Positions 34,615 through 42,917 of a stretch of DNA of 64,000 nt are shown here, piece by piece. Under the pieces are notes generated by a model. It was not told where the DNA came from and did not search any database. It saw only the letters and a program-made list of their open reading frames with translations. Numbering within the stretch: position 1 is the first letter of the stretch; every line of letters begins with the position of its first letter. This DNA comes from Devosia sp. (lineage in GTDB: Bacteria; Pseudomonadota; Alphaproteobacteria; Rhizobiales; Devosiaceae): positions 228,313 through 292,312 of the forward strand of contig JADJPS010000004.1 in the NCBI GenBank assembly GCA_016713105.1, written 5' to 3'. The translations under genes were made by a program, and so were the position numbers.

Positions 34615-36729
34615 GTGACGTGCCCCGTCCCCCCGCCCTCGATCCGCTGTTCCGTTCCCTTGCACTCGATCAAGGGCGTGGGGCCGCAGTTGAGCGCGCT
34701 GCTCACCCGCTTCTTCGGCGCGCCCGACGGGCAGGAAGCGATCGCGCTCGACCTGCTCATGCACATGCCGACCGGCATCGTCGATCGGCGGCGCATGGAT
34801 GGCGTGTCGCGGGCCGTGCACAACACGGTCGCGACGCTCAAGCTCCATATCGACCGCCACATGCCGCCGCCCAAGGGCAAGCCGCACATCCCGCACCGCG
34901 TCTTCGCCCATGACGAGACCGGCGACATCCAGCTCGTCTACTTCCGGGCGCAGGGCGGCTGGGTGGAGAAACTGCTGCCGGTCGGCGAGGACCGCTATGT
35001 CTCGGGCACTATCGGCTTCTTCCAGGGCGAAAAGCAGATCACCCATCCCGACTACGTGGTCGAGGCCGATCGCTTCGACAGCCTGCCGCTGGTCGAACCG
35101 GTCTATCCGCTCACCCATGGCCTGAGTTCGAAGGCCCTCATCAAGCTCAGTCGTCAGGTGCTGGATACCCTGCCCGACCTGCCGGAATGGATCCCGCCCG
35201 AACGTCTCGGGCAGTTCGGCTGGCCGTCCTTTCGCGCGGCCATGTGCGCCGCCCATGCGCCTGAGCACCCCGACGATGCGCAGCTGTGGTCCCCCGCCCG
35301 CATGCGGCTCGCCTATGACGAGTATCTCGCCGGCCAGTTGGCGCTGCTGATCGTCCGCTCGCAGCTCGTGGCACCCCGCGGCATCGCCCGGACCTTCACC
35401 GGCGAGATCACCGCCCGGGTCGAGGCGGCCCTGCCCTACACCCTCACCGAGGGCCAGCGGCAGGCCGTCGCAGACATCCGCCGCGACCTCGCTGCACCCG
35501 AGCGCATGTCCCGTCTGCTGCAGGGCGATGTCGGCGCCGGCAAGACGGTTGTCGCGCTGATGGCGATGGCCGCCATGGCCGAAAGCGGTGCCCAGTCCGC
35601 CCTGATGACGCCTACCGAAATCCTCGCCAGCCAGCACTACCGGACGCTGCAACCGCTCTGCGACGCCGTCGGGCTCGGCATCGTGCTGCTGACGGGCAGG
35701 ATGAGCGCTGCCGATCGGCGCGCCGCGCTGGCCCGCATTGCCGATGGTTCGACCGCCATCGTCGTCGGCACCCACGCCCTGTTCCAGTCCGGCGTGGTGT
35801 TCCACAACCTCGGCCTCACCGTCGTCGACGAGCAGCACCGCTTCGGCGTGCATCAGCGGCTTGCGCTCTCCGAAAAGGGCGCCCACGCCGATCTCCTCGT
35901 CATGACCGCCACCCCGATCCCGCGCACCCTGGTCCTCACCCATTTCGGCGGCATGGCGGTCAGCGTCCTGCGCGAGAAACCCCGCGGCCGGCAGCCCATC
36001 GAGACGGCGGTGCTTTCGATCGCGGAGTATCCCCGCGTCGTGGCGCGGCTGCATGCCCGCATCGCCGAGGGAGCCCAGGCCTTCTGGGTCTGCCCGCTGG
36101 TGGAAGAGAGCGAAAACCTCGACATGGTCTCGGCCTCGGACCGCTTTGGGGAGCTGAAACAAGGATTTGGCGACCAGGTCGCACTTGTTCATGGACAGTT
36201 GGGATCGGTCCACAAGCGTGATGAAATGGAAGCGTTCCAGCGCAACGAGAAGAAGATCCTCGTCGCCACTACGGTCATCGAAGTCGGCGTCGACGTCCCC
36301 AACGCCAGCATCATGATCATCGAGCATGCCGAGCGCTTCGGGCTGGCGCAATTGCACCAGTTGCGCGGCCGCGTCGGTCGCGGCAGCCAGCGCTCCGCGT
36401 GCCTCTTGCTCTACAAGGAGCCGCTGAGCGAAACCGCCAAAGCGCGGCTCGAGACCATCAAGTCGACCGAGGACGGATTCGTCATTGCCGAGAAGGACCT
36501 GGAGCTGCGCGGCCAGGGCGACCTGCTCGGCACCCGGCAGTCCGGCATGCCCGGCTACCACCTCGCCGTTCCCGACGTGCACCGGCACCTGCTCGAATGG
36601 GCCCACGACGACGCCAGGGCGGCGCTCGCCCGTAACCCCGGCCTTACCGGTTCGGACGGCGAGGCGCTCCGCACCCTGCTCTACCTGTTCCGCAAGGACC
36701 TGGCCATTCCTTTGCTCCGGGCCGGCTGA
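34615..36729 (+). CDS. recG: ATP-dependent DNA helicase RecG, with a frame slip in the first codons
   Basis: A 704-codon frame, full length for RecG: wedge/OB domain (about 60-160), Walker A GDVGAGKT (about 303-310), DEQH box (VVDEQHRFG), motif VI (QLRGRVGRG). It remodels stalled forks. The first 17 residues do not fit the family; the usual start (PRPPALDPLF) lies in another frame from a GTG at 34620 and would join at the TT of 34660-34661 if one base were removed. Either the GTG at 34615 is used, giving an odd N-terminus, or there is a one-base insertion. Confidence 0.93.
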   Translation: MTCPVPPPSIRCSVPLHSIKGVGPQLSALLTRFFGAPDGQEAIALDLLMHMPTGIVDRRRMDGVSRAVHNTVATLKLHIDRHMPPPKGKPHIPHRVFAHDETGDIQLVYFRAQGGWVEKLLPVGEDRYVSGTIGFFQGEKQITHPDYVVEADRFDSLPLVEPVYPLTHGLSSKALIKLSRQVLDTLPDLPEWIPPERLGQFGWPSFRAAMCAAHAPEHPDDAQLWSPARMRLAYDEYLAGQLALLIVRSQLVAPRGIARTFTGEITARVEAALPYTLTEGQRQAVADIRRDLAAPERMSRLLQGDVGAGKTVVALMAMAAMAESGAQSALMTPTEILASQHYRTLQPLCDAVGLGIVLLTGRMSAADRRAALARIADGSTAIVVGTHALFQSGVVFHNLGLTVVDEQHRFGVHQRLALSEKGAHADLLVMTATPIPRTLVLTHFGGMAVSVLREKPRGRQPIETAVLSIAEYPRVVARLHARIAEGAQAFWVCPLVEESENLDMVSASDRFGELKQGFGDQVALVHGQLGSVHKRDEMEAFQRNEKKILVATTVIEVGVDVPNASIMIIEHAERFGLAQLHQLRGRVGRGSQRSACLLLYKEPLSETAKARLETIKSTEDGFVIAEKDLELRGQGDLLGTRQSGMPGYHLAVPDVHRHLLEWAHDDARAALARNPGLTGSDGEALRTLLYLFRKDLAIPLLRAG

Positions 36730-36737
36730 GTGCTATA

Positions 36738-36755
36738 TGACCATGTAAATGGTCA
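36738..36755 (+). promoter_or_regulatory. palindromic operator of the VapBC-like locus
   Basis: TGACCAT-GTAA-ATGGTCA, a perfect inverted repeat, lies 7 bp upstream of the antitoxin start and next to the AGGAGA ribosome-binding site. Such palindromes are bound by the antitoxin in autoregulated toxin-antitoxin operons. Confidence 0.6.
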
Positions 36756-36762
36756 GGAGACG

Positions 36763-37004
36763 ATGATGCGCACTGTCAGTCTGGCGGATGCAAAAGCCCA
36801 CCTCAGTGAACTTGTCGCGGAAGCGAAGGCGGACAACCGGTTGCGATCACAGCGTCGTGGCAAGATAGTGGCACGTTTGGTTGCGGAGCCACCTCGGGGG
36901 CCGATCGACGTCGAACGGCTGCGCGCCTACCGCCAAGCATGCGTATGCAGGAAGAAAGCGCCGGAGATTTCATTCGACGAATGCGCGATGAGGAGCGCTA
37001 CTGA
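36763..37004 (+). pseudogene. Phd/VapB-type antitoxin gene with several indels
   Basis: The start RTVSLADAKAHLSELVAEAKA is a Phd/YefM-type DNA-binding segment. The next family block GQPVAIT is in another frame (about 36828-36850), RRGKIVARLV is back in the first, and the C-terminus MRMQEESAGDFIRRMRDEER is in yet another, ending with TGA at 37002-37004. Three single-base changes net -1 restore one antitoxin of about 80 residues. The ATG of the toxin overlaps this TGA. Confidence 0.7.
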
Positions 37005-37430
37005 TGCTTCCTGCTCGACACGTCAGTTCTCGTGCCGCTGCTGCCGGCGAGCCAAGTTCACCGCGATTGCTCAAGCTGGCTGGCGGGACACGGAGCAGAA
37101 CAGGTGCTGGTCAGTGAATGGGGTCAGGCTGGATTGCGTCCGCGGCGCTTTCGTTCAAGATCCGCACCGGGCCAGATCACCCCTGAAGAGCAACGCGGTC
37201 GCGACGAACTCGACCTTTGTTGCGAGAGGTCCCGAGTGCGCCTCAGGGTGACAACCGCCCATTTCCGGCTCGCCGCCGACTTGGCGGCTCAGGTGGAAAG
37301 CGGCCTTCGCAGTGGCGATGCCCTCCATGTCGCGACTGCTGCGGCGACAGAAGGGACGATCGTTACCCTGGATCGCGGCATGTCGCGAGCCGCCCAGCAT
37401 CTGCAGAGTCGACTCTCGCTGTTGGCCTGA
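37004..37430 (+). pseudogene. VapC-type PIN-domain toxin gene with several indels
   Basis: Most of a VapC reads in one frame: FLLDTSVLVPLL (first catalytic Asp), VSEW (Glu), SGLRSGDALHVATAAA (Asp) and LDRGMSRAAQHL (last Asp), ending at 37430. The ATG at 37004 is one base out of frame with it (an extra C at 37007), and the middle block ASAALSFKIRTG (about 37135-37180) is in a different frame. Thus the PIN ribonuclease is broken as written. Confidence 0.7.
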
Positions 37431-37435
37431 TCAGG

Positions 37436-37822
37436 TCACTCCACTGCGTACCGCTTCAGCACATCGATCTCGACATGGTGCAGCACCGACTGGTGCGTCG
37501 CCGCCAGCACCACCCTCGGCGCCTGCCCCGCCTCCAGCGCCTCCACCCAGCGCGGCGCCAGCAGGCACCAGCGATCGCCGGGCTTCAGACCCGGGAACGC
37601 ATATTCCGGCATCGGCGTCGTGAGGTCGTTGCCGCGCGATTTCGAGAACGCCAGGAAGTCCTCCGTCACCTCGATGCACACCGTATGACGCGCCTGCCCG
37701 TCCGGCCCGGTGATGCAGTTGCCGGTCCGGAAGAACCCGGTGAGCGGGCTGATCGAGCACGGACGCAGCGGCTCGCCGAAGACGTTGCGCTCGGGCTGCT
37801 GCTCGAAGAACGGCTTATTCAA
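37436..37822 (-). CDS. DUF2237 family protein (TTG start)
   Basis: A 128-residue cytoplasmic protein of the DUF2237 family, shown by NVFGEPLRPCS near the start, GFFRTGNC, the Thr-Val-Cys-Ile-Glu core and RWCLLAPRWVEALEAGQAP. Function unknown in the family. The start must be a TTG at 37822, since no ATG or GTG lies near the conserved N-terminus. It overlaps the end of glmS by 8 bp. Confidence 0.82.
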   Translation of the reverse strand: MNKPFFEQQPERNVFGEPLRPCSISPLTGFFRTGNCITGPDGQARHTVCIEVTEDFLAFSKSRGNDLTTPMPEYAFPGLKPGDRWCLLAPRWVEALEAGQAPRVVLAATHQSVLHHVEIDVLKRYAVE

Positions 37823-39642
37823 CGGTCACGGACTTCGCGAGGTTGCGCGGCTGGTCGACGTCGGTGCCCATGAACGTCGCGGTGTGATAGGCGAGCAGCT
37901 GCACCGGGATGGTGGCGAGGATCGGCGCCACGAAGCTCGAAACCTTCGGCAGGACAATGAGTTCGGCAACGCCGTGGCCGACGGTCCGGGCGCCCTCCTC
38001 GTCGGTGATCAGGATGATCTTGCCGCCGCGCGCCGCCACCTCCTGCATGTTGGAGAGCGTCTTTTCCATCAGCTCGTCCGACGGCGCCACGACGATCACC
38101 GGCATCAGTTCGTCCACCAGCGCGATCGGCCCGTGCTTCAGCTCGCCGGCGGCATAGCCCTCGGCGTGGATGTAGCTGATTTCCTTGAGCTTGAGGGCGC
38201 CTTCCATGGCGATGGGGAACATCTGCCCGCGCCCCAGGTAGAGCACGTCCTTGGCCTTCGACAGCCCCTTGGCGATGCGCTCGATCTCCGTCTCGGTCCC
38301 GAGGCGCCGCCGAAATCGCGCTCGGCAGCGCCACCAGGCTGTGCACCAGCGCCGTCTCCTGTTCCCGCGAGATCACCCCGCGCGCCACGCCGGCAGCGAC
38401 CGCGAGGCTCGCCAGCGCCGAGAGCTGCGCGGTGAACGCCTTGGTCGAGGCGACGCCGATTTCCGGCCCGCAAAGCGTCGGGAACACCACCTGGCTCTCC
38501 CGCGCCATGGTGGATTCGGGCGAGTTCAGCAGCGACGCCACATACTGCCCCTGCCCGGCGCAGTAGCGCAGCGCCGCCAGCGTGTCGGCGGTCTCGCCCG
38601 ACTGCGAGATGAACAGGCTCAGCCCGCCCTGCTCCAGCGGCGGCTCGCGGTAGCGGAACTCGGACGCCACGTCGATGTCCACCGGCAGGCGGGCATAGCG
38701 CTCGAACCAGTACTTTGCGACCAGCCCGGCATAGTAGGCCGTGCCGCAGGCAGAAATGGTCAGGCGCGACAGCCTTGCGAAATCGAACGGCAGCGTCTCG
38801 CGCAGCGCCACCCGCTCGGTGCCCATGTCGACGAAATGGCTGAGCGTGTGCGACACCGTCTCGGGCTGCTCGTAGATCTCCTTGGCCATGAAGTGGCGGT
38901 GGTTGCCCTTGTCGACCAGCAGCGCCGAGGCGGCGGAGACGAGGGTCTCGCGCTGCACGATGGCATCGGTGCCGTCCCGGATCACCACGCCCTTCTTGGT
39001 CAGCACCGCCCAGTCGCCGTCGAGCAGGTAGGAGAGCCGCGAGGTGAAGGGCGCCAGCGCCATGGCGTCGGAGCCCAGGTACATCTCGGTCGCCCCGTAC
39101 CCGATGGCGAGCGGAGCCCCGGAGCGCGCGGCGATCAGCAGCGCCTCCTCGCCCTTGAACATGAAGGCCAGCGCGAAGGCGCCGCGCAGCACCTTGAGCG
39201 TCCGTGCCACCGCCATTTCCGGGTCGAGGCCGCGATCGAGTTCGCGCGTCACCCACAGCGCCACCGATTCCGTGTCGGTCTGCGTCTTCGGCAGGTAGCC
39301 GTCCCCTGCGAGATCGGCGAGCAGCTCGCGGAAGTTCTCGATGATGCCGTTGTGGACGACCGCCACCTTGTCGGTCGCATGCGGATGGGCATTGCCCTCG
39401 GTCGGCGCGCCATGCGTCGCCCAGCGGGTATGGCCGATGCCGATATTGCCGTCGAGCGGCTCGAAACTCAGCTTGGCCGCCAGGTTGCCGAGCTTGCCCT
39501 CGGCCCGCCGCCGACTGATCTGGCCATGCTCCAGCGTCGCGACGCCGGCGCTGTCGTAGCCGCGGTACTCGAGGCGCTTCAGCGCATCGACGAGGCGCGG
39601 CGCGACGGGTTCCACACCGATGATTCCGACAATGCCGCACAT
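37815..39642 (-). pseudogene. glmS: glmS, glutamine-fructose-6-phosphate aminotransferase, +1 frameshift
   Basis: The N-terminal glutaminase domain (MCGIVGIIG with catalytic Cys2) and the first SIS domain read in one frame from 39642 to about 38305. The second SIS domain (VLYLGRGQMFPIAMEGALKL, LKHGPIALVDE, and the C-terminal PRNLAKSVTVE) reads in another frame to the TAA at 37815-37817. Removing one G at 38303-38304 joins them into a normal 608-residue enzyme. GlmS makes glucosamine-6-phosphate for the cell wall and is normally essential, so a sequencing error is the likelier cause. It lies 11 bp after glmU, the next enzyme but one in the pathway. Confidence 0.9.
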
Positions 39643-39653
39643 GCAGTGCTCTC

Positions 39654-41027
39654 CTACTGGCCCGACGATTCCGGTTTGGCCGCCCTGGCCTGCTTGATGG
39701 CGAGCGCCCTGGCCTTGAGCCGCGGCGCGTAGCCGTCCTTGTTCTCCTGCCGCGCCCGGGCCACCGCCAGGGCATCGGCCGGCACGTCCCGGGTGACGAC
39801 GCTGCCCGAGGCGACATAGGCGCCCTCCCCGATCGTCACGGGTGCGACCAGCGAGGCGTTCGAGCCGATGAAGGCGCCCTCCCCGATCACGGTCTTCGAT
39901 TTGTTCACCCCGTCATAGTTGCAGGTGATGGTGCCGGCCCCGAGGTTCGCCTTGGCGCCCACCTCGGCGTCCCCGACATAGCTCAGGTGCGGGAGCTTGG
40001 CGCCCTTGCCGACCCTGGCGTTCTTCACCTCGACGAAATTGCCCACCTTGGCGTTTTCGGCGAGATCGGCACCGGGCCTCAGCCGCGCGAACGGCCCCAC
40101 CGATGCTCCCGGCCCGACATGCGCGCCCTCGAGGTGGCTGAAGGCATGGATCACCGCACCCTCCTCGATCGTCACGCCCGGGCCGAACACCACGTTGGGC
40201 TCGATCACCACGTCGCGGGCAATCTGCGTATCATATGAAAAATACACCGTGCCGGGGTCCTTCAACGTCACCCCGGCCTTCATGAAGTCGTCGCGGCGCA
40301 ATGCCTGGAACTGGCCCTCCGCCCTGGCAAGCTGGGCCCGGTCGTTGACCCCCATCACGTCGCGCTCGGGCGCCGTGCCGTAGCCGACGCGGTAGCCCGC
40401 GGCGTTGGCGAGCTCCACGAGGTCCGTGACGTAGAACTCCCGCTGCGCATTGTTGGGCTGCACCTTGTCGATCAGTTCGCGGAACACCTCGGCGCGGAAC
40501 GTCAGGATACAGGCATTGCACAGGCCGATCAGCCGTTCCGCGTCGGAGGCGTCCTTGTGCTCGCGGATCGCCAGCAGCCGGTCGCCATCGGTGATGAAGC
40601 GGCCATAACCCGTCGGGTCGCGCGGCTCGAAACCGAGGATGGCGACATCGAACCCGGTCGCCAGCCGGTCGAGCACCGCAGCGAAATTGGCTCCGCGCAG
40701 CAGCGGATGGTCTCCGTAGATCACCGCGACATAGCCATTTGCTTCCGCCCAGAGCGGCCTCGCCATGCTGGCGGCGTGGGCCGTGCCCCTGCGCTCGGAC
40801 TGTTCGAAGAACGTCACTTCCGGCGCAAAGTGCTTCACGGCCTCCCGCACCGCCTCGTGGCCGGGGCCGGTGACGACCGCGACACGGCTCGATCCGGCGG
40901 CGATCGCGGCATTGACCACGTGCCCGACGATGGGCAGGCCACCCACCTCGTGCAGCACCTTGGGCAGCGCCGAGCGCATGCGTGTGCCCTCCCCCGCCGC
41001 CAGGATGATCGACAGCAGTTCAGTCAT
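39654..41027 (-). CDS. glmU: bifunctional UDP-GlcNAc pyrophosphorylase/glucosamine-1-phosphate acetyltransferase
   Basis: A 457-residue GlmU. The N-terminal uridylyltransferase has LAAGEGTRMRSALPKVLH (about 9-26). The C-terminal half is a left-handed beta-helix acetyltransferase with hexapeptide repeats (from about 255) and the active-site segment NYDGVNKSKTVIGEGAFIG. It makes UDP-GlcNAc for peptidoglycan and lipopolysaccharide. It forms an operon with glmS. Confidence 0.97.
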   Translation of the reverse strand: MTELLSIILAAGEGTRMRSALPKVLHEVGGLPIVGHVVNAAIAAGSSRVAVVTGPGHEAVREAVKHFAPEVTFFEQSERRGTAHAASMARPLWAEANGYVAVIYGDHPLLRGANFAAVLDRLATGFDVAILGFEPRDPTGYGRFITDGDRLLAIREHKDASDAERLIGLCNACILTFRAEVFRELIDKVQPNNAQREFYVTDLVELANAAGYRVGYGTAPERDVMGVNDRAQLARAEGQFQALRRDDFMKAGVTLKDPGTVYFSYDTQIARDVVIEPNVVFGPGVTIEEGAVIHAFSHLEGAHVGPGASVGPFARLRPGADLAENAKVGNFVEVKNARVGKGAKLPHLSYVGDAEVGAKANLGAGTITCNYDGVNKSKTVIGEGAFIGSNASLVAPVTIGEGAYVASGSVVTRDVPADALAVARARQENKDGYAPRLKARALAIKQARAAKPESSGQ

Positions 41028-41156
41028 GGCGGTCCGCCCTCTTCGGGGTCGTGGTTTCCCCCGCGTTTATGGCACCAAGATGTTGGGAATCCGATAACGC
41101 GGTTAGTGAGTGGTAAACTGTGTGGCGCTCGATTCGTAGGGCGGCGGGGAGGTCCC

Positions 41157-42050
41157 TTGGCCAAGGCAGCAGATCAGTTCCGTTCGTCCGATGTCACGGT
41201 ATGGGGTATCGTCGCCCTCGTCGCCTGGGGCGTGGCAGTGCTCAGTGCTAATCTGTCGGCGCTGGTTCCCGCCAGCGTCTACGGCGCGCTGCACGCGTCC
41301 CGGCTCGAGGGCAGCACGCTCAATCAGCTGCGGGCCAATGTCGCCACCCTCGAGGCCGAGGCGGCCCGCATGCAGCGCGACAACGGCGAGCTGCTGCGGC
41401 GGTTCGCCCTTTCCGAGGAGAGTACCGGCGAGATCACCCGGCGGGTCGGGGCGCTGGAAATCAGCCTGCCCGCGCTGATCGAGTCGCAATACGCCGCCCT
41501 CGAACCGGAGCCCGTGCCGCAGGCCGTCGACCCCACGCCGACCGGCGCGATCGATCCGGCGCCCAGTGCCGCGATCGACCCGCCCGCCGAAGTGGCCCCT
41601 CCGGCGCCCGAACCGATCGACACCACGGCCACGGCCGCAATCGGCAGCAAGCCCATCACCTTCGAAGTCGATGGCGGCCTCGTCATGGTGCAGCAGCGCC
41701 CGCTCATCCCGGGCTCGGACGAGGTGAAGCTGCGGCTCGTCCCGGTCGAAACGCCAATGCCTGCGGAACTGACGCCGAGCGGCGGGACGATCGGCCTTGC
41801 CCTGGGTTTTCCGGTGCGCCCCGAGGACGCCGAGGCGCGCTGGCAGGAAATGCAGTCCCTCGCCGGCACCATGCTGATCGGCATGAGCCCGGTCCTCGGC
41901 GAGGCCGAAGGTCCCGGCGGCAAGCGGCTCGTCGCCGGCCCGGTTCTCGATCGCGCTTCGGCGCTCGAACTGTGCGACAGGTTCAGCCGCCAGGGCGTCC
42001 CCTGCGAGACCGTGCCCTTCACCGGCGATCCGCTCCCCCTGCTGAACTGA
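41157..42050 (+). CDS. membrane-anchored coiled-coil protein with SPOR-like C-terminus (TTG start)
   Basis: A 297-residue protein I cannot assign to a named family. The TTG at 41157 follows GGGGAGG at the right distance. One membrane segment (about 14-38) is followed by a coiled coil (about 45-105) with heptad leucines. A Pro/Ala/Asp-rich linker with repeated AIDP units (about 120-160) comes next. The last 80 residues (GFPVRPEDAEARWQEM, then SALELCDRFSRQGVPCETVPF) resemble a SPOR-type peptidoglycan-binding fold. Probably a periplasm-facing envelope protein. It is divergent from glmU. Confidence 0.7.
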   Translation: MAKAADQFRSSDVTVWGIVALVAWGVAVLSANLSALVPASVYGALHASRLEGSTLNQLRANVATLEAEAARMQRDNGELLRRFALSEESTGEITRRVGALEISLPALIESQYAALEPEPVPQAVDPTPTGAIDPAPSAAIDPPAEVAPPAPEPIDTTATAAIGSKPITFEVDGGLVMVQQRPLIPGSDEVKLRLVPVETPMPAELTPSGGTIGLALGFPVRPEDAEARWQEMQSLAGTMLIGMSPVLGEAEGPGGKRLVAGPVLDRASALELCDRFSRQGVPCETVPFTGDPLPLLN

Positions 42051-42074
42051 CCCGGCCGGCGCCAGTCAATTCGA

Positions 42075-42102
42075 TTGACAGCGCGGGGACGATGTCTATG
42101 TT
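42075..42102 (+). promoter_or_regulatory. promoter of tRNA-Lys
   Basis: TTGACA (42075-42080), a 16-bp spacer and TATGTT (42097-42102) lie 28 bp upstream of the tRNA. An inverted repeat GTCAAT-TCG-ATTGAC (42065-42079) overlaps the -35 box. Confidence 0.6.
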
Positions 42103-42130
42103 CCGCGCCGATCCGTCCCGCGGCTCAGAT

Positions 42131-42205
42131 GCGCCCGTAGCTCAGTGGTAGAGCATCCGACTTTTAATCGGATGGTCGATGGTTCGAATCCATCCGGGCG
42201 TACCA
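42131..42205 (+). tRNA. tRNA-Lys (anticodon TTT)
   Basis: The 75-nt cloverleaf has acceptor GCGCCCG/CGGGCGT with a terminal G-U pair, D-arm GCTCAGTGGTAGAGC, anticodon loop CTTTTAA (anticodon TTT), T-loop TTCGAAT and encoded CCA. The 3' flank to 42403 has no gene I would support. Confidence 0.97.
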
Positions 42206-42403
42206 TTTTCTCCATAAAATCAATTAGCTACGTCGATGTCGCCATCATGGTTCATGAGGCACGGGCGGTTGCGTCCGCGAATGTCTGTGCTTGGCTCTGG
42301 CGGGCCCTTCCGCTCTCCGGTCGGGACGGGTGCCAACCTGCAAACGTCGCACGACTAGCCTGTTGGCTGCGCCGGCAAGCTGTTTCGGTCGCCACGGTCT
42401 CGG

Positions 42404-42754
42404 TCACCCGCCGTCGGAGGCCGGGCGGCCTGCCGCTCCAAGCGGGGCAAAGAGCTGCGCAATCCGGGCCGTCCCGATGCCATCCTCCAGCCGCTCGAAC
42501 AGCGCCGCGAAGGCCTCCTCCACATCGTCCGAGAGAGGCAGGTTCAGCGCCGATTCGACCCGGTGCCAGCGCCGCACCGCATCGAGCGTGAAGCTCGCTG
42601 CGAACACCAGCCGGTCTCCGGTCGGCGCCTGCCGGATGTCGACACGAAGGTAGCCGCATCGCTCGAAGTTGCGCGACAGGAAGCGGCTCTTGTGGCGGGC
42701 GAACGCGCTGGTCGCCCCGGTGTCGAAGGGTGGGGTTGTCGGCTGCTCAGTCAT
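42404..42754 (-). CDS. small hypothetical protein
   Basis: A 116-residue soluble protein with no recognised family. It has a charged middle (FARHKSRFLSRNFERCGYLRVDIRQ), a likely amphipathic helix (DDVEEAFAALFERLEDG) and no signal or membrane segment. It lies between tRNA-Lys and pgi with free space on both sides. Coding is supported by the protein-like composition and codon use, but there is no family match. Confidence 0.5.
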   Translation of the reverse strand: MTEQPTTPPFDTGATSAFARHKSRFLSRNFERCGYLRVDIRQAPTGDRLVFAASFTLDAVRRWHRVESALNLPLSDDVEEAFAALFERLEDGIGTARIAQLFAPLGAAGRPASDGG

Positions 42755-42917
42755 CGGTGGCCCCCGATCTGCTGCGATGCGGCGACGCTACGGAGCCACT
42801 ATGGCCTGCTCTGGACTGCATTGCGGCGGAATGGCGATGCAAACAATTGCACCGATCCACGAGGCCGCAGTCCCCGTCCCGGCAGCAGGGCGGTCTGCGG
42901 GTCCCCCTCCCCCGCCT

